Below, one piece after another: positions 23,461 to 37,804 of a DNA stretch of 60,000 nucleotides (positions within the stretch are counted from its first letter, which is position 1; every line of letters begins with the position of its first letter). Made by a program: the position numbers and the translations under genes. The stretch spans positions 35,160,191 through 35,220,190 of the forward strand of contig NC_088302.1 of assembly GCF_032854445.1 (NCBI RefSeq). The letters run 5' to 3'. This DNA comes from Liolophura sinensis (Eukaryota; Mollusca; Polyplacophora; Chitonida; Chitonidae). The notes under the pieces are model-generated. The model did not search any database, had not been told where the DNA came from, and was given only the letters and a program-made list of their open reading frames with translations.

Positions 23461-25051
23461 GTGATCGGTTACATAACATTCACGGAAACATATATCAATA
23501 GTATTGTGGTATTTCGATGGGTACAGATTATGCCCCTCTTTTGACTGACATATGTTTGTTCTCGTACGAATACGACCACATGCCGAAAATATTAAAGTGT
23601 AATCTTCATCAGATTCGACCTGTCTCATTCACTAAACGGTATACTGATGACCTGTCAGCTTTAAACAACCCATACTAGTATATGGCACAGATATATATCC
23701 AGCTCCGCTAGAAACTACAAACTCTCCAGATGATATGTCTGGGTTTATATTTGTACATTCATAACGGTTTCCAGTCACGCCGACTTTACGACAAGAGGGG
23801 TATTTTCAGTTTTGACGTGGTAAATTATTTTTCATGGATAGCAATATACCGAGGGATCCTGCATTTGTGGGGATACATATCTTGATTTGTAGAATTTTGT
23901 CAGATCCTGTGTATTGTGTGCCGAATTCAATCAACGTCACAAACGTGCGTTTCAAGATTATTTCATCATACGTCTTCATTCTAAGTTCCACAGGTTTCAC
24001 AATTGGTATAATTCTCTTGTAAGTTAATATATACAGAGTGTGAGATCATATGCTTCAAAATTGTGTCTTATTCCGCTTAACCCGAGACTAGGGCCTGTAT
24101 ATTCATCGAGTTGGACTAGATCGTCACGTTGGATATACGGACAGTTGCAGTCGAATCGCTACTGAGCTACATATATTGATTACGAACTATTTATATATGT
24201 ATAATACCCGATCTGGAGACGGGTTTAATTCATTCGCCTGGAACAGTCCTCGCCTCTTTCCATCATCATGGAACGTTTATGCTGAGCTCTTAAGGAGACT
24301 GGCCTTAGGATTATTGAACCGGAACGTCCATTTTGATTGACGGGTGGTATACAAATGTCTTTTTTGACTTAAAGATTCACATGAAGTGTTGAAAAGGTGA
24401 CATATTCTAGGAAAACATAAATATGTGCGGTACATCGTTTTAAACATACACACCGTTTATCCATGGTGTATGCTAAACCTTGTCCAGAAAAAAATTGTCC
24501 AGATTCATCTATAAGGTAAGGTTGGGCGGAGATGATGGTACAAATGTTAGGTATCTAGATAAGCTGACAGACATTACGTCTTCTGAAGAATAACGAAGCA
24601 TTTCATCACAGGAAGTTTAGACCGAAGGTTACAACCTAACAAAGATAAGATGCTAAATCGGTAACGTATATATCTCCTATTTCACTGCTTGCCAGTGGCG
24701 CATTCATGTCCAAGATTGATCTTTTCATTCTTATCAGTGATCCCCAATGGTGAGCAACAAATCTCACCACTTTATTATGCATCGTTTCCGACACATATCG
24801 ACCTGTAACCTCTAACACATCACAGTTATACGTACAATATGATCGATTTACAAGCCTCGGATATCGTATGTTAACCTTCCAGGAAGAGTTGTGCCCCTTA
24901 GCTGTAACCTCTCGCGTTATCTATTGGGTCAAAAGTCTCCATTCCAGTGCGTTGAAAAGAAGGGCACAGGGAACCAAAAATGATTTTAATAAAAGTTCTT
25001 ACACTCTGGTAAGATGGCATCATTGCTAAAAAAAAAAGTTCTTATCCAGTC
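23461..25051. other. No gene recognised
   Basis: Ordinary sequence up to the gap. Differences from the second copy include a 19-base deletion in the latter (24156-24174 here) and an expanded G run at 56048-56059 in place of ggttgggcgg near 24521. Confidence 0.5.
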
Positions 25052-25251
25052 NNNNNNNNNNNNNNNNNNNNNNNNNNNNNNNNNNNNNNNNNNNNNNNNN
25101 NNNNNNNNNNNNNNNNNNNNNNNNNNNNNNNNNNNNNNNNNNNNNNNNNNNNNNNNNNNNNNNNNNNNNNNNNNNNNNNNNNNNNNNNNNNNNNNNNNNN
25201 NNNNNNNNNNNNNNNNNNNNNNNNNNNNNNNNNNNNNNNNNNNNNNNNNNN
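25052..25251. other. Assembly gap of 200 N
   Basis: Exactly 200 unknown bases. A round gap length is normally a scaffolding placeholder of unknown true size. The left edge coincides with the last base of homology between the two large copies, and the sequence after the gap shows no match to what follows 56580. Any reading frame that appears to cross it is meaningless. Confidence 0.99.
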
Positions 25252-25938
25252 GAGCTTCTCGAGGCCCAAATTTCCTTCCAGGTAATCTTATCAAGACGGA
25301 AAGGACAGTGTGAAGCAAGAGTTGGCATCAGTATGACATCCTAAAGGAGCTTAAGTGAAAAATCACCGTTTTACGCTACATTTTGCAGTATTATATGTGA
25401 TAGTTTGCTTGAAAAACTTTTGGTGGCCATTTTGGAAGATGTTTCCATCGCATCCAGTGTGTGAAACTACTCCAATCTAGCCTATAGCTGATAAATCTCT
25501 TATATACAGCCTTGGCCTCATCTGCATAGTAGCGATCTTGTTAAGTATATATATAGTATGACACAACACATTCATGGTGAATCTATACGATTATAATACG
25601 TAAAATCAAAGACTATACCTAAAGAATTTATAATAGGGATTTTCCAATAATTTTACTATATATCTTAAATTGATCACTCGTATGGTATGCTTTGAGACAC
25701 TCTCAGGGACTTTGTTTCCATCAGATGTCTATTTATAAAGACAACACCTGAATGTGCACCTGCACTTATCACAGGTAACTTGTTAGAAGACACCGCGTAT
25801 CTCTGCGGAGACCAACCCTCTATCTGCAGCATCCGTACCTGTATCGTTAATGGAGCAGAACTTCCCCTGTGAGCTTTATGAATCATTAATATCAAACTTC
25901 CTCAACAAGGCGTAATGTAATAAAATTTGCTATTTATC

Positions 25939-26029
25939 AGACGTTTTTTGAGTGAGTGAGTGAGTGCTTGGGGGTTAACGTCGTACTCAACAATTTTTCA
26001 GTCATATGACGACGAGACGTTTTTTGAGT
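25939..26029 (-). mobile_element. Tail-only retroposon insertion with perfect target-site duplication
   Basis: Only 61 bases (25954-26014) are inserted. They are a gagt-rich end, then tgcttgggggttaacgtcgt, actcaacaatttttcagtca and tatgacgacg: the 3' tail of family B on the minus strand. They are bracketed by a perfect 15-base direct repeat, agacgttttttgagt, at 25939-25953 and 26015-26029. The duplication shows that this short piece was inserted as such and is not the remnant of a decayed longer copy. Confidence 0.88.
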
Positions 26030-28082
26030 TTAGCTTATAAACGACGCTTTTGCTTAAATGTTCTCCAACCTAGATGAATCTGCAGTGTTGATATCTTTGT
26101 GATCAAGTAAATATGAATTCCTGTGTACTTTATTGGAGAGATTTTGCAATTTCTGCAATGTGACAACGGTTTAGTTCCTGCATATAGAGTAGGTCTTCAG
26201 TCCAGTGTTCAAATTCCAGTACAGAGTGCGAAATCCATACAATAAGTCTTACAAATAAAAGCCATGCAAAAAGTGATAAGACACAACGACTGTTCAGTTC
26301 AGGGAGGTGTTATCCATTTATAAATACTGCACGTACTGTCGACAACAACAGGTGCGCAACTTACAGGCTTGGGAAACGTGCCTCCGTCGGTGTTAAATCA
26401 GATTCGCGGTTAACCTTTAACCACCACAACGTATATTTGTAGCCAAACGTTAATCCAGTTCTACATATGAAAGACATGAATTTTAACGCAGAAACAATTT
26501 AATTTAAAGAAAGCTAGCCTGCATGGTTCAATGTGTAATCCGTGTACCAATAAGGTATGTTTGGTATGCGTTCTTAATCAAAGTCTTGCTAGGATCTCTC
26601 CCGTTTGCATTAATATGGATACATCGCCACGTATTTGAACAAACAATGTTTACATTCTCTCGTACACCGCAAATCTTTGTGTTTCGTGAACAATGGTGAG
26701 GTAGGTATGCATATATACTGTATTCAGTTTTGTGGCGAAGCGTCCCGTTCGAGTTACTTGACCTAAATTCTCTAAGGTATAATTGTTACTTGAGGTTAGG
26801 TTAACATATCTGGGAGTGGGACGCATGATCCGGCCCACCTGGAGTTTAAAACAAAGCAAAAAGCACCCATTAACACCATTTTCTCCCCAGGTATGTCAAA
26901 ATGCTCGAATTTACCAGGATGCCCAGTTGTTGTCTTCCGACTGCACCCAAATCGGTGCCCAAGGGGGTCTTTTGTTCCGTTATGTCCGAACATGTGTTTG
27001 TCAATGTTATGTATATAAAGAGGTATCAACGTCCGCATTCCAACATGGTGGAGAAAGTTAATTTGTGACAAAAGTCTTAATCTAAATAAAGTGTAAATGT
27101 AACAAATGCCTTGATTAATATAACACAACTCTAAAGTGTGTTATCTTACAGCAAAGGCTTCCTTATTGTCAGCATCGTCAACACAGAAATAACCGCGTCG
27201 GACTGACTGTAGTGTAGCGTATATCTACATCCCCGAATAAACACAAGGTAAATATTTTTGTACACATGGTAAGTATTACCTTACCAGCCGATTGTCTATA
27301 TATGACACCGGGCATTCCAGCTGTTATAGGCAAGAGTACAAGATAAATAACAGAAATCGTCGATCTCCAGCGTCTTCATATGAAGAATATATATCGACAC
27401 TGTTCATCTAATATTTATCTAATCACCCCGAAATAGTTCAGTTTCGAAGATAAGCTGATATTTTGTGTTCTTTATCTGCCCTCAGTCCAGCCAGCCCGCA
27501 AGATCGTCTTCCACTTGAACTTTTGACAGTGGAGAGAGGGGCGGGGGGGGGGATAGAGAACATGAGCACAAAAGTACGAAAAATGTACACAAGGATTGGT
27601 GTCGGGTATATGTATACTTAAAATATCTCGGCTATTATGTAACTCTTTCACCCGTGTAACTAAAACCACTTTATCTATGAACCCATCCGATTCTTACAAA
27701 CACCACCAGACTATCCTGATAAGATCCAGTTCCAAAACTACGTCGTAAAATTTAACGATCGAATTAATTCGAACAAAATCAGCAGTGACACGATGAGTTC
27801 GTTTACAAGTTGCTTATTAGGTCCTTCACGCAGCTATCGGATCACGAAGTCGTTTATCTAATTCATCCTTAGCTGGAATGTTGCCGACTTGATTCGATAT
27901 GTCCTAGGTAGTCTCGGCTTTTCAAGATTCCTTGTTTCAAAACTGCTTCTTTCTGGATTATGTGTTCTAAGAATACTTGCAGCATGCACTGTTCAAGTTG
28001 AAATGGTTTGTTTCAAAAATGATTGTTGCAACCTTGCGTGTTTCAGCACTGCTTGGTAAAGAATTATTGATTTTACCAAACT

Positions 28083-28221
28083 ATGGCGGCTATGGTACAT
28101 AAATCGTCTTGCACCACTAGGTTCTGCTCAACCGTTACCAGTTCCGGCCCCTCCCCCACTCCCCCCTATTATCCATCCACGAAAACATCCCGACAATTAG
28201 TGTCAACTCTTCAGCCCCAAG
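28083..28221 (+). CDS. Weak candidate first coding exon
   Basis: An ATG in the context ACTATGGCGGC opens 46 codons plus one base, ending at a good donor, CAAG|GTAAGG, in phase 1. The local sequence is more GC-rich than its surroundings. The peptide is rich in Ser, Thr and Pro (it includes SSGPSPTPPYYPSTKTS) and has no recognisable domain. Without an identified downstream exon or a second copy for comparison this remains a guess. Confidence 0.2.
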
Positions 28222-31200
28222 GTAAGGACTCTGTTAAACCTTTTTGTACACAACGCGACCAAATCCATACTATTTGACACCATTAGACGTAAATCTATAC
28301 GATGTGTGGGGAGTACAAGTCTGTGGGAATAACCGCGACGCTCCCAAGTAAAGCTCTACCGAAGGCAAGGCTATACCTATTGGCCAGGTCGGAGCAGATT
28401 CATTCTGTCCATTCTATTGTTAATAAGTTAGAAAGCAATTTTGCTCAAATAAATCATTCACTAGTTTTATGATCACTCCTGCCTTGAAAATAACATACTT
28501 TTGGCAAAAAATCAACTCCCCAAGCCTTTACAGTATAACATTCCGAATCCCACGAGTGGACCATTTGAGTTTACCATGTTAAGTTCATCAGTGGATCTAA
28601 GCCTCTCGATGGAGAACATTTGAAACTTGCCACATTTGCTATGACTACAGACGAAGACACACATATTAGAAATACTATACATGAATCACGGTACAAAACA
28701 TGATGTTTTTTTTCTATTTGGTATGCATATTGCACCTTTAACAATAAATGTCAAAATACAAATCTTTAATGAATGAAATCTTTAACAAATACATTAATGA
28801 ATTATTATCCCATTCAACTTCACTCTGTATGCGACATTTTCGTCACTAACTTTGACGAAATGCGATTTACAAGAGGCTAAATATTGACTACAATCAGTGT
28901 GGTTTAATGCATGAAAAGACAACATGGCCTCCGCCATTCACGGAGGCTGCGGACACGTTGACGACAACACATGCGTCATCAGTACGACAGGCTCATCACT
29001 ATTCCATTCAACGGTAGTTTTTTTTCTTCTTTTGTGATTCAAACGACACAAATATTCAGTAGAAAAAGTGAATGAACTAATCTGTTGTTAATGGGCATAT
29101 ACTGTAACAAGTGGACCATGGCAATGTAGGTCAGCCGGAAAACAGACAGTTTTCTGCAGTCCGGTCACTGTGTCGACGCTATGCAGAATAGTACATTGAG
29201 AGAAAAAAACCAAAAAAAAACGTGTTTTTCTCTGTAGGACATTTTGTTATTTTGACCAATAGCCACAACGACGCTTGGAGACAGTAGCTGTCAGATCACA
29301 ATGTCAGACCAGAAGGGATGGGCTGTATTGTCATCAGTACTGGGTTTACAATAGAGCAGACAAAGAGTGGGCGACGAGTTAACATGGAATTCTGGTTGTA
29401 TCCACTGTTCTCAGAAAAAAATTGCCTAAACGGCAACAAGAGGCGTCATTTTGGACGCTTAGAAAGAGATGCCAAACAACTAAATGGAATCGATTAAACT
29501 ATTGCAGGTTAGGGAGGTGTGAGAAACGGCATCGCACTGGGTTGGCCGTGAAATAAAAAAGTAAAGCTTTTCTATCTAGTCATCTTGGGCTAGATAGATT
29601 CTGTGGAACGTCATTCAACACACTGAGAATATCTCAGATAGTGTTAAACTTATTTCACACTTTTCTATTTTGGAGAAGCCTGAAGATGCACATTTAAAAT
29701 AACACTGAAGTTACCCCCCCCCCCCTTTTTTTTTCTTTGCTTCTTGTGTGCTTTTTGGACCAAATGGAGGCATATATACTAAATAATATGCCATCTTCAA
29801 ATTGGATAAAACAATGTTCTAAAGCTGTCCCCAAGCACAAGACAATTCTTTTTCAGTGTAAACTTAATTAATTTATATATATGGCCTTTTCAGTTCACCT
29901 TATTGTTTTCAATTTTAACATACTAACTTACACTGTTTATTTATGTATTCCAAGTTAATCTATATGTATGTAACCAATGTGAACGTTTTCTATCTTCAAA
30001 CAAGCGACATCAAAAAAATTTCATCATTTTGTAAAGGGTGACAAACAAATCGATGTGGACATATTCTTGCAATTTTGTTATTTTCTAAATTAAGACAATA
30101 TTATTTTTGGGACAGGCGCTAAAATAAATTTGTCGTTTAATAAATAGGTTAAAAGGCTGGCCAGTGTGTCATATGTCACATAACCATGGACGGTTTTAAT
30201 GAAAACTCGTGACATCTGGACCGCTTTAATGACCGAAATGGCGACAGTCACCCACACAACAGGTCAATAATGAATATGAATATGGAGAACGAGCTTTTAT
30301 TTTAGCTTGTTTACTAAAATATATACATATATCTGCATCATAATGAGTAGAATTGTGCAGACTAACACGCGCGAGGTTAACCTATAAACATGAGCAGACG
30401 ATAGCGCGCGCGCTAATGGACGGCATGACTGGCGATTTCTATCAATTTCAGTTCCCACGTCATCTATTTCCTCATCCCGTAAATTACATAGATAGGCTGA
30501 TCAACGTCATCCTACTCGGTTTCACGATAGAAAGTGTGTAAATGAGAAACTTCGATATCGACTGATCAGTTTTCGATATAGGTCTACCACCTGCATGGTA
30601 CGTTTTAATTGCGTCATTATATGCAAGCAGCTGAAACAGGATAATATGTTAGTTATCGGGAATCGCTTCAATGTTTAATATCTATAATTAGGGGAAATTC
30701 GTGAATATCTTCAAACGAAACTGTTCATTCAAACTTCCATCGCCATTTCCAGGCGTTCTAATTGCGTCATTATTGGTAAGCGTTCCCATCACGCTTACCG
30801 GAAGAACTCGGCAGATTTCCGGAGATATCGGCAAATATCGGATGACCGAAAGTCAGTGAGTGCATACTATGTAAACTGTATGCTTCCCAAGCTATAGAGG
30901 ACTATCTGTTATGATAATGAATCATTGTAGTAATATTATCTACACCGACTGTATTTTATAATCGGAAGATTCTGGAAGGCAGGGGAAAAAATCCTTGATA
31001 ATAAATGATATTAATCATGATGTAGATTTAAAAAACCTTGTTTCAACCGACACAACATTAGGGTGCGAAAGATAATCACATATGCATGATGTATAGCCAC
31101 TGGGAGATCTATGTGACTATTTCTTTATTTTTACTATGCATTTAGGACAGTAGACGTTTTCGAGGTGGCCTCATGTCCATATTAGTAGTTCTCCGAGTGC

Positions 31201-32824
31201 ATGACGGTATTGCTCTGCGCGCCTGGAGACACATACATAAGTTACTTAGGGTTTTGAGCTTTGAGTTACATTTGGGCGGCTTGCAAAACATTGTTTAACC
31301 CATCAACCGTTACAGAAGTCTTCGGTTCAAGACATTTTATTGTATACAGTGATACAAGTCGTTCAACCTTAAATATCAAATTATAAGGAATACGGTAGAA
31401 AGAATAAAAGTTAATCAGCCCGAATACGTTTTACAATGGAGGTTGAAATATGGCCACTTTAAACACATACATAAATTTCTGTCCGTGCAAAGAAATAAAT
31501 CGTTAAAGATTTACAATATAGAAAAGAAATATCTGATAAAAATTGTAAATGCCATTAAAGACCCCTGAATAGGAGAAGGTAGGATGTTCAGACCGTTTCA
31601 TGGGATTGAAAGTGGGTTATAAATACTGACAGGAGCGTTCTCCATTTTAAAGGCAAGGTCTGTGTTTACAGGTGTTAACAGCCAAGTAGGACAAATTGTC
31701 AGCTGACACGCGCACTTTCTAGCCATTCCCTTTCACAATACCACACCCATCAGAAAATTAAACTTGACCCGCTAAAATCTACTATGGACGCACCGAAACC
31801 ACCAAGCATGAAAAGTCTTCACCAACAACTGTAACAGATGAGTAAAATGCAATCTTTTCATTTTCTACGGATGTCTTTGATGTTTTGTAAATACAGGTAA
31901 AAAAAAAGCGGGTCAGGTATTTTTTGTTTTCGTTGTTTGAACGTGAGGGGTACTGTGTCGGCTCCCACGTACTGTAGTGTGCTCGCCTCTTTTAAAGCCG
32001 TGTGACACAGTTCACCTCCCGCCCACAAAAGGTGAGAGAGCAGAACTCACCCTTGATCTCATCTTAAACACCTTTGTCCAGCTTAAGGGTGCGATTCGAT
32101 GTTCTGAACGAATCACTCTATTTTTTGTTTGTTTAATTAGTTGTCCTTTCTTTTCACTTATATTTATCACTTTCACCGTTACTGACACATACTCATAGCT
32201 TTGTTTGCGTGAGATACCTTGAATATACGTGTACAGTTATGACCCCCGGGGCTTGTAGGGTGTGCTGGGAACATCGCGGTGGTAATACACTCAACAAGCT
32301 GTACGTAAACATACGTGACCTTCATAATGGACAGGGCAGAGCTCCTATATATCTACACCGTAATAGTAAAAACTTTCAAATGAAAGACGAAGTGGCTAAG
32401 ACTTGTGTTTGAAAACAAACACACTAAGAAAAGAAGTCACAGTCACGAGAACCAAACCAAATACCAATGTACCTTGTTTTAAAAACAGTGTTACCGAAAT
32501 ACTATGTAGAGTTATGCAAAATGACCCATCACAATATGTGACCCCCTGAAGACATCATGGTGGTCTTGTTATCTTGCAAGAAAAGTGGTTACCCTGGTGG
32601 TTATCCATTCCATTGTGTGCACCCTTAAGCCACTCCTTTACTCAGTTATACAGATATCATACTGCCGTGCATACGTAAAGAAATGAGCAATGCCAGTGCG
32701 ATATATGTGCAAACACGATAATGCCACCGGAACAATAACACAAATACTTTGCCTCATGTCGAAATGCTCTGAAACTTTTTTTTCTCTCAAACATACACGT
32801 ATATGTATATATCAATGGCTTATA

Positions 32825-32916
32825 TTTATTTATTTGATTGGCGTTTTACGCCGTACTCAAGAATATTTGACTTAATGCGGCCAGCATTATGGTAGGGGAA
32901 ACCGAGCAGAGGCCTT
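32825..32916 (-). mobile_element. 5'-truncated SINE, family A (second copy)
   Basis: Counterpart of 1751-1842 in the second large block, with the same flanking imperfect direct repeats. Not an independent insertion. Confidence 0.8.
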
Positions 32917-35864
32917 AATGGCATATACACAAAACAAGTCGGGCTGCTGGAAATAAATTAACCCTAAAATAACTAGCTTGAAGGGGGTAACATACATGTG
33001 TTTTAGCAGTTCCAAAGCAGTTAAGGTTATATGGTGACTTCTGTAAGTAAGTTACATAGGCACGATAATTCACCGGCCACGTCAAATATTCAGTATTGTT
33101 CACTTGCTTACTTGGCCTTCAACATGTCGCCAGGCTTCATTTGCATATTTTTCCCAGGGGCAATTTGGGTTTTGCAGCAATCAGCTTTTCAACTCATGTT
33201 TGCTATGTACGTAGCAAAGATTAACAGCTGAATGCAATTACTAAAACCTGAGCTTGGCAATCGACAAGCAAAGTCCAAAGTCAACCTGGAAATACAAAAG
33301 GACATCTTTCCAAGGTTTACAAGACAGCTATATATAAAGCGATTAAAGCAATGTTGCACTGAAGTATGAGGGCGAATTCAGTACGCGTTGAGGGCTTCTG
33401 ACAGACTGTTCCACTCAAACATTTCAGGTACACGTGTTTCTGTTTCACGTGACCCTGACCGGCCGATCAAGTTGATCAAATGATTCAGTGACTGACAGAC
33501 TAACTGCTCCGGAACATTCATCAAACAGTAATGCCACACAAAGGGCCACCGGGTTTGAACTCTTATTTGCGACAAACACATTCATAAACATTCATGGTTT
33601 GGAGTGACAATATGTTACAGCCGGCTTCGATCACTTTGACATTTTTATTTTGTACCAATGCTTTAATCGCTTTAAATACAGCAATATGCATGGGTAAACC
33701 TTGAAAAGACGGTCTTTTGTACATTTGAATATGTGTGGTAAAGACGGAGTACCCAAATCAAGACGATTCGCTGAACTATATCTGAGATGATTTAAACTTA
33801 CAGCATATGGGAGGTAAGGAGAGAGTTGTCATGGTGGACTTTGTAAAGGTGAGGAGGGGTAGGGTTTCTACAGGAGGGACTCAAGCTGGGACAGGTACGG
33901 TTAAGCCGGATATCCCTGGGTATAAGGATTAATAAGTTATGACAGGGTTTCCTCTCGTATCCAAATACTCAAAAAAACAACATAATCTCCCCACACGGAG
34001 CCTATAAATTATACTTCTATAGAGATCTATACCTAAGATAACACCGTCTCACATACAGATCTGTGTAAGATTAAAAGGGGACAAGAGGGGATGGTACAGA
34101 ATACTAGCGCGGTTAATACCCCAGCAGCTGAAAACGATTTCATGGAGACTGAGCAGAAATTGCTCAGCTGGAGTGTGAGGCAGTCTTGTACTTCACCGTG
34201 CCTGGTCTCGTGGCTGCCCGTATCAATAGAATCGTATCAATAGAGCGAGCTTAACAAAAAAAAAAAAAAAAAAAAAAAGGCTATCACTATTTAGTCTCCG
34301 GATGACAAGCTGGTATCTGATGATAGCGATATAGTCTCCGACCCTATTGGGGATCATGTCAAAGCTGTTATTACTGATACCTTCTGCACCACCAGCGGAA
34401 GTGTATACAATTATCTTTCGTCAGAGTTTGTATGACAAAGACTAATAACCTCATCAGCGCCCGGCGCTGATATAGATACCGGCTTGGGGTTGGTCCTCCA
34501 TTGTGCGCGGCATTCCTCTTATACCCCTGAAAAACACTGATAAGTCACGAGGACCTGCCAACCTTTACCGATGGAGCGATACTCCTGAAATTTACTTTAC
34601 ATATTTCAGTTGAGCAAAACAAGCGTTCTATACACTAGTTCTCGGTCAACGCAACGGGGCATTTCACTTGTCATGAGGATGTTCGCAGAAGTTGAAATCT
34701 CGATTAATATACGAGAGTTGCAAACAAGATTATAAGCAGCACATTTCATACGTATGTATATGGAAAATATTAGCAGACAAAACCTTGCAAACAAGTACAA
34801 TTTATTTTTATTCATTTTTTTTCCAAAATGTTCATATTAATGTCTTGACAAAGTCGCCTGCAAACTGCCAAAAAATACCGTTACTACATGTTGCATTCGT
34901 TGCTGTCTTCAGTCATATGGATTCTGCGACTGTCGTTTATGTGGATATTCCATTTAGATTCTGAAGTGCTCCTAATAGGTGTTCTGGTTACTCTCCTTAG
35001 TCAGAGGACCATAGCCGTAGGTCTACTCATCCTCTGCTGAAAAGCCTGCACGTATGGCATGCGGTGACGTACACATAGCTATTTAAAATAATCCTGGCCG
35101 ACCAATGGAAACGACCATAATATCTCTTGGCGGGAAGTCGTGACCAGTAAATGAGAGTTGGCATTTGCAGACATCTATAGTTTATGACACATTAAGCCGC
35201 TTACGACAATGATGTGATTCAATGTCCAAGACCAAAAAAAAAAATGAAAATATTCTGTCGATTTCAAGGCATACGGTAAAACCTATTTAACTCAAAAAAT
35301 ATCAACAGTGAACAATCGTGTTGTGGTAGCACAGAGGCGCGATTTGACGACAGAAAACAAAATCTCGAAAGGAGCTCCTTTCCACTCGTCTTCCCCTGGC
35401 GTTCTTGATGCAAAGGGAGAGGTTATATCTACAGTTCATGTTCTGTGCGATTGAATAAATTGGGAGAGGCTGTGTGGAAAAAGGAAACCTGCATACGAGA
35501 GAGGAAGAATATTTGCAAGGCAATCAAACAGCAATGGGGAACAAGCAAGCAGAAAGTGGCTCGAATGGCTGTCGATCGGCAGTCCAGCCCCTCGCATGTT
35601 TGTTTGTTGATGTAATTACACATACTACACACAGTAGATGACAGAATTTCATCTTCTTATAGCAGATATTTGATTTAAGGTCATGTGTGGAAATATATAT
35701 TTCCTCACATTACCTTATGGAAAGTCGTGATTTTCTGCCTGCAGCTTTCATTAGATCCCTTATTCTAAGCACTTATGGATGGACAAAACGCACAATGTAC
35801 ATTCCCCTTCTCTCACCGTATATGGGGCCTTGGTGACAATTTATAGGGGTCAACAGTGCTCATG

Positions 35865-36055
35865 TGACCGGTTTCACGGTCTATTAAAGAGGACTTTGTC
35901 TTAATATATAATCTATACAGTGTGCACGTCAGTGTGTCAAATGTGGGAAAGTTCATCAGCAACTTGCCAAAGGCCAGTGGTTTACATCAGCCACTCCGGT
36001 TTCCTCTACCCATAAAAATTCTTGAGCGTGGTTAACAGCAATCAAATAAATACAT
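35865..36055 (+). mobile_element. Diverged SINE-like element (second copy)
   Basis: Counterpart of 4790-4982, with one fewer A in an A-run and two substitutions near the tail. Confidence 0.6.
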
Positions 36056-36314
36056 AAACCTGGTACACTCTGTGTAAATCAACTGTACAGGTGTATAATA
36101 GCGCTTGGCCACGCCACTTCTCTTTCACGTTTGCATGGAGTACCCAGTTTACTTCAGTAACAGGATTCAGGCGAAACACTTACAAGAGTAGCCAGTACAA
36201 TTATGATGGGAAATAAATGATGGCTGGGTGAAACCCTCTCTGCAGTAAACACTTTTTCACTGAGGAAGGACAAACACACCCTTGCCCCACCCTGTAACTA
36301 ACGGCTTCTACATG

Positions 36315-36655
36315 TATCTTATTTTTAATAGCAGGGCACAGGGCATCGCTCTGTGGTCAGGTGATGAACACCTAATTTCTGACACACGATGTGCAGGTTC
36401 AATCCAGACTGTAGGGAATTTCCAGATTCCCTTGCTCTCATTGTGATAATAAGTGGTACTCCAAGGGTAATTCATCCATTTCCCATTTGAGGAGGACCAC
36501 CCCTCTTCCATCAGTGTGGAATGTAAGTCTGAAAGTAAGCTAGCAACTTGCCCAAGGACAGTCGTTTATCTGCAACCATAATAAAACTGACCACCAACCA
36601 TTGCACAAGTCAAAAATTTCTTAGCCTGCTCATTAAAAAATCAATTAAGAAAAGA
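36315..36655 (+). mobile_element. Diverged tRNA-derived SINE (second copy)
   Basis: Counterpart of 5240-5590; the B-box-like motif is at 36395-36405. It has several substitutions and small deletions compared with the first copy. Confidence 0.55.
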
Positions 36656-37804
36656 ATTTTAATACCCACTGATGAGTGCATAGAGGTCACTAAATATTTG
36701 TGTGGTTTACAAGTTAATTTAAACTACCATATGTCCTTGCCTCATTTTGATAATAACTAAACCGCATACATGTAAATGGACTTGCTGTATCTGGAGAGTT
36801 ATTCAATCTGAAAAAGGTTTTATCACCATCACAACATTGTTTATATCCATACGTTGTCTTAATATATTGAAAGGCCTAAGCCTGATTGATAAATAATTTT
36901 CTTCTAGTGTACATGTAGTTAGATGAACATTTAAGGTTTTAAACAGATCGAGATTTGTTGACGTTGTTGTTGTTCTAAGGATACTGATGGCAGCATGATT
37001 TCCCTGCTCCAGTCTTTCGGCACACAAAAACATCTTTTCCCTGTAGAATGGCTTGTAGACATTGTCTCTGATGAATGTTATGCTAATGTTATGCTGGTCC
37101 CACGGAGGAGTATGGTCACTCGTATAATGATCTGTGTGGCGATCTATGCTGTCCCACCCAATGCTCTATGAAGACCCCACCCATGCGGTGGTCTATGCTA
37201 GTCCCATGAAGGTGTACATGAAAGTTGCAATTATAGGTACCCGCTTTGATGTCACCATGCACCGGTACTACAGGGCGTCCGGCTATAGCACACGACGCGC
37301 TCTATTCCTATCCACATCCCTGATGCCGGAATGAGAGGTATTCTGCCGAGGGCACGTACACACACAGATTTACATACTCCGTAAACACCGGCCCGGATTA
37401 GATTAAAGTCCCAAGGGCACAACGGGGCACAACGGCCGGTAGCTACAGTCATCCGGTCATCTGAACGCGCCATGACGAGTTAATCAATAGACTTGACAGG
37501 AATTCGACAGGAGAACTAAGTAAATTTAATCACGCGACTATGCAAATGAACGCAGTGTTGTCATTACAATGCGTGTAATGTAGCAATTACAAATGTTTAC
37601 CCACATGATAGTGTTAGACCGGTATACGTATACACCTTTATAAGTACCCGGCACATAAAGTTTTAGCTTTTATGTTACCATGTCCGTGTTCGAGCTCAGT
37701 TCAAATATATATCTGAAAGTACTTGAAGTACAGATAAGCTTTTCTGTTATACTCCAATACTTTGGTCAACGTGTGCTGAATTACACTATAGGTATACCCT
37801 CCAA

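Larger units (their letters stand above)
1..25051 (+). repeat. Large duplicated block, first copy
   Basis: The whole stretch recurs at 31073-56580 in the same orientation and order. Position 1 matches 31073 and position 25051 matches 56580. The offset between copies drifts from about +31072 to +31608 and back to +31529 because of indels, chiefly in two minisatellites and one 643-bp net insertion. Identity is about 98% by eye. The block is cut off on the left by the window edge and on the right by the 200-N gap. It holds the exon at 10852-11964 and most of the SINE and MITE elements listed here. A false (haplotypic) duplication is more likely than a biological one. Confidence 0.97.
25252..31072. 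other. Sequence seen once in this window
   Basis: Between the gap and the start of visible homology. It holds the tail-only insertion at 25954-26014, the weak exon candidate at 28083, a small hairpin (gcctccg/cggaggc near 28927), a C-then-T run near 29715-29734, and a TATA-like tatataaagagg near 27012. I found no recognisable protein domain. If the duplication is haplotypic, this stretch should match sequence lying just left of this window. Confidence 0.5.

Noticed and set aside
24986-25328. Frames crossing the N gap
   Set aside because: The sequence within the gap is unknown, and it is probably a join between two contigs.
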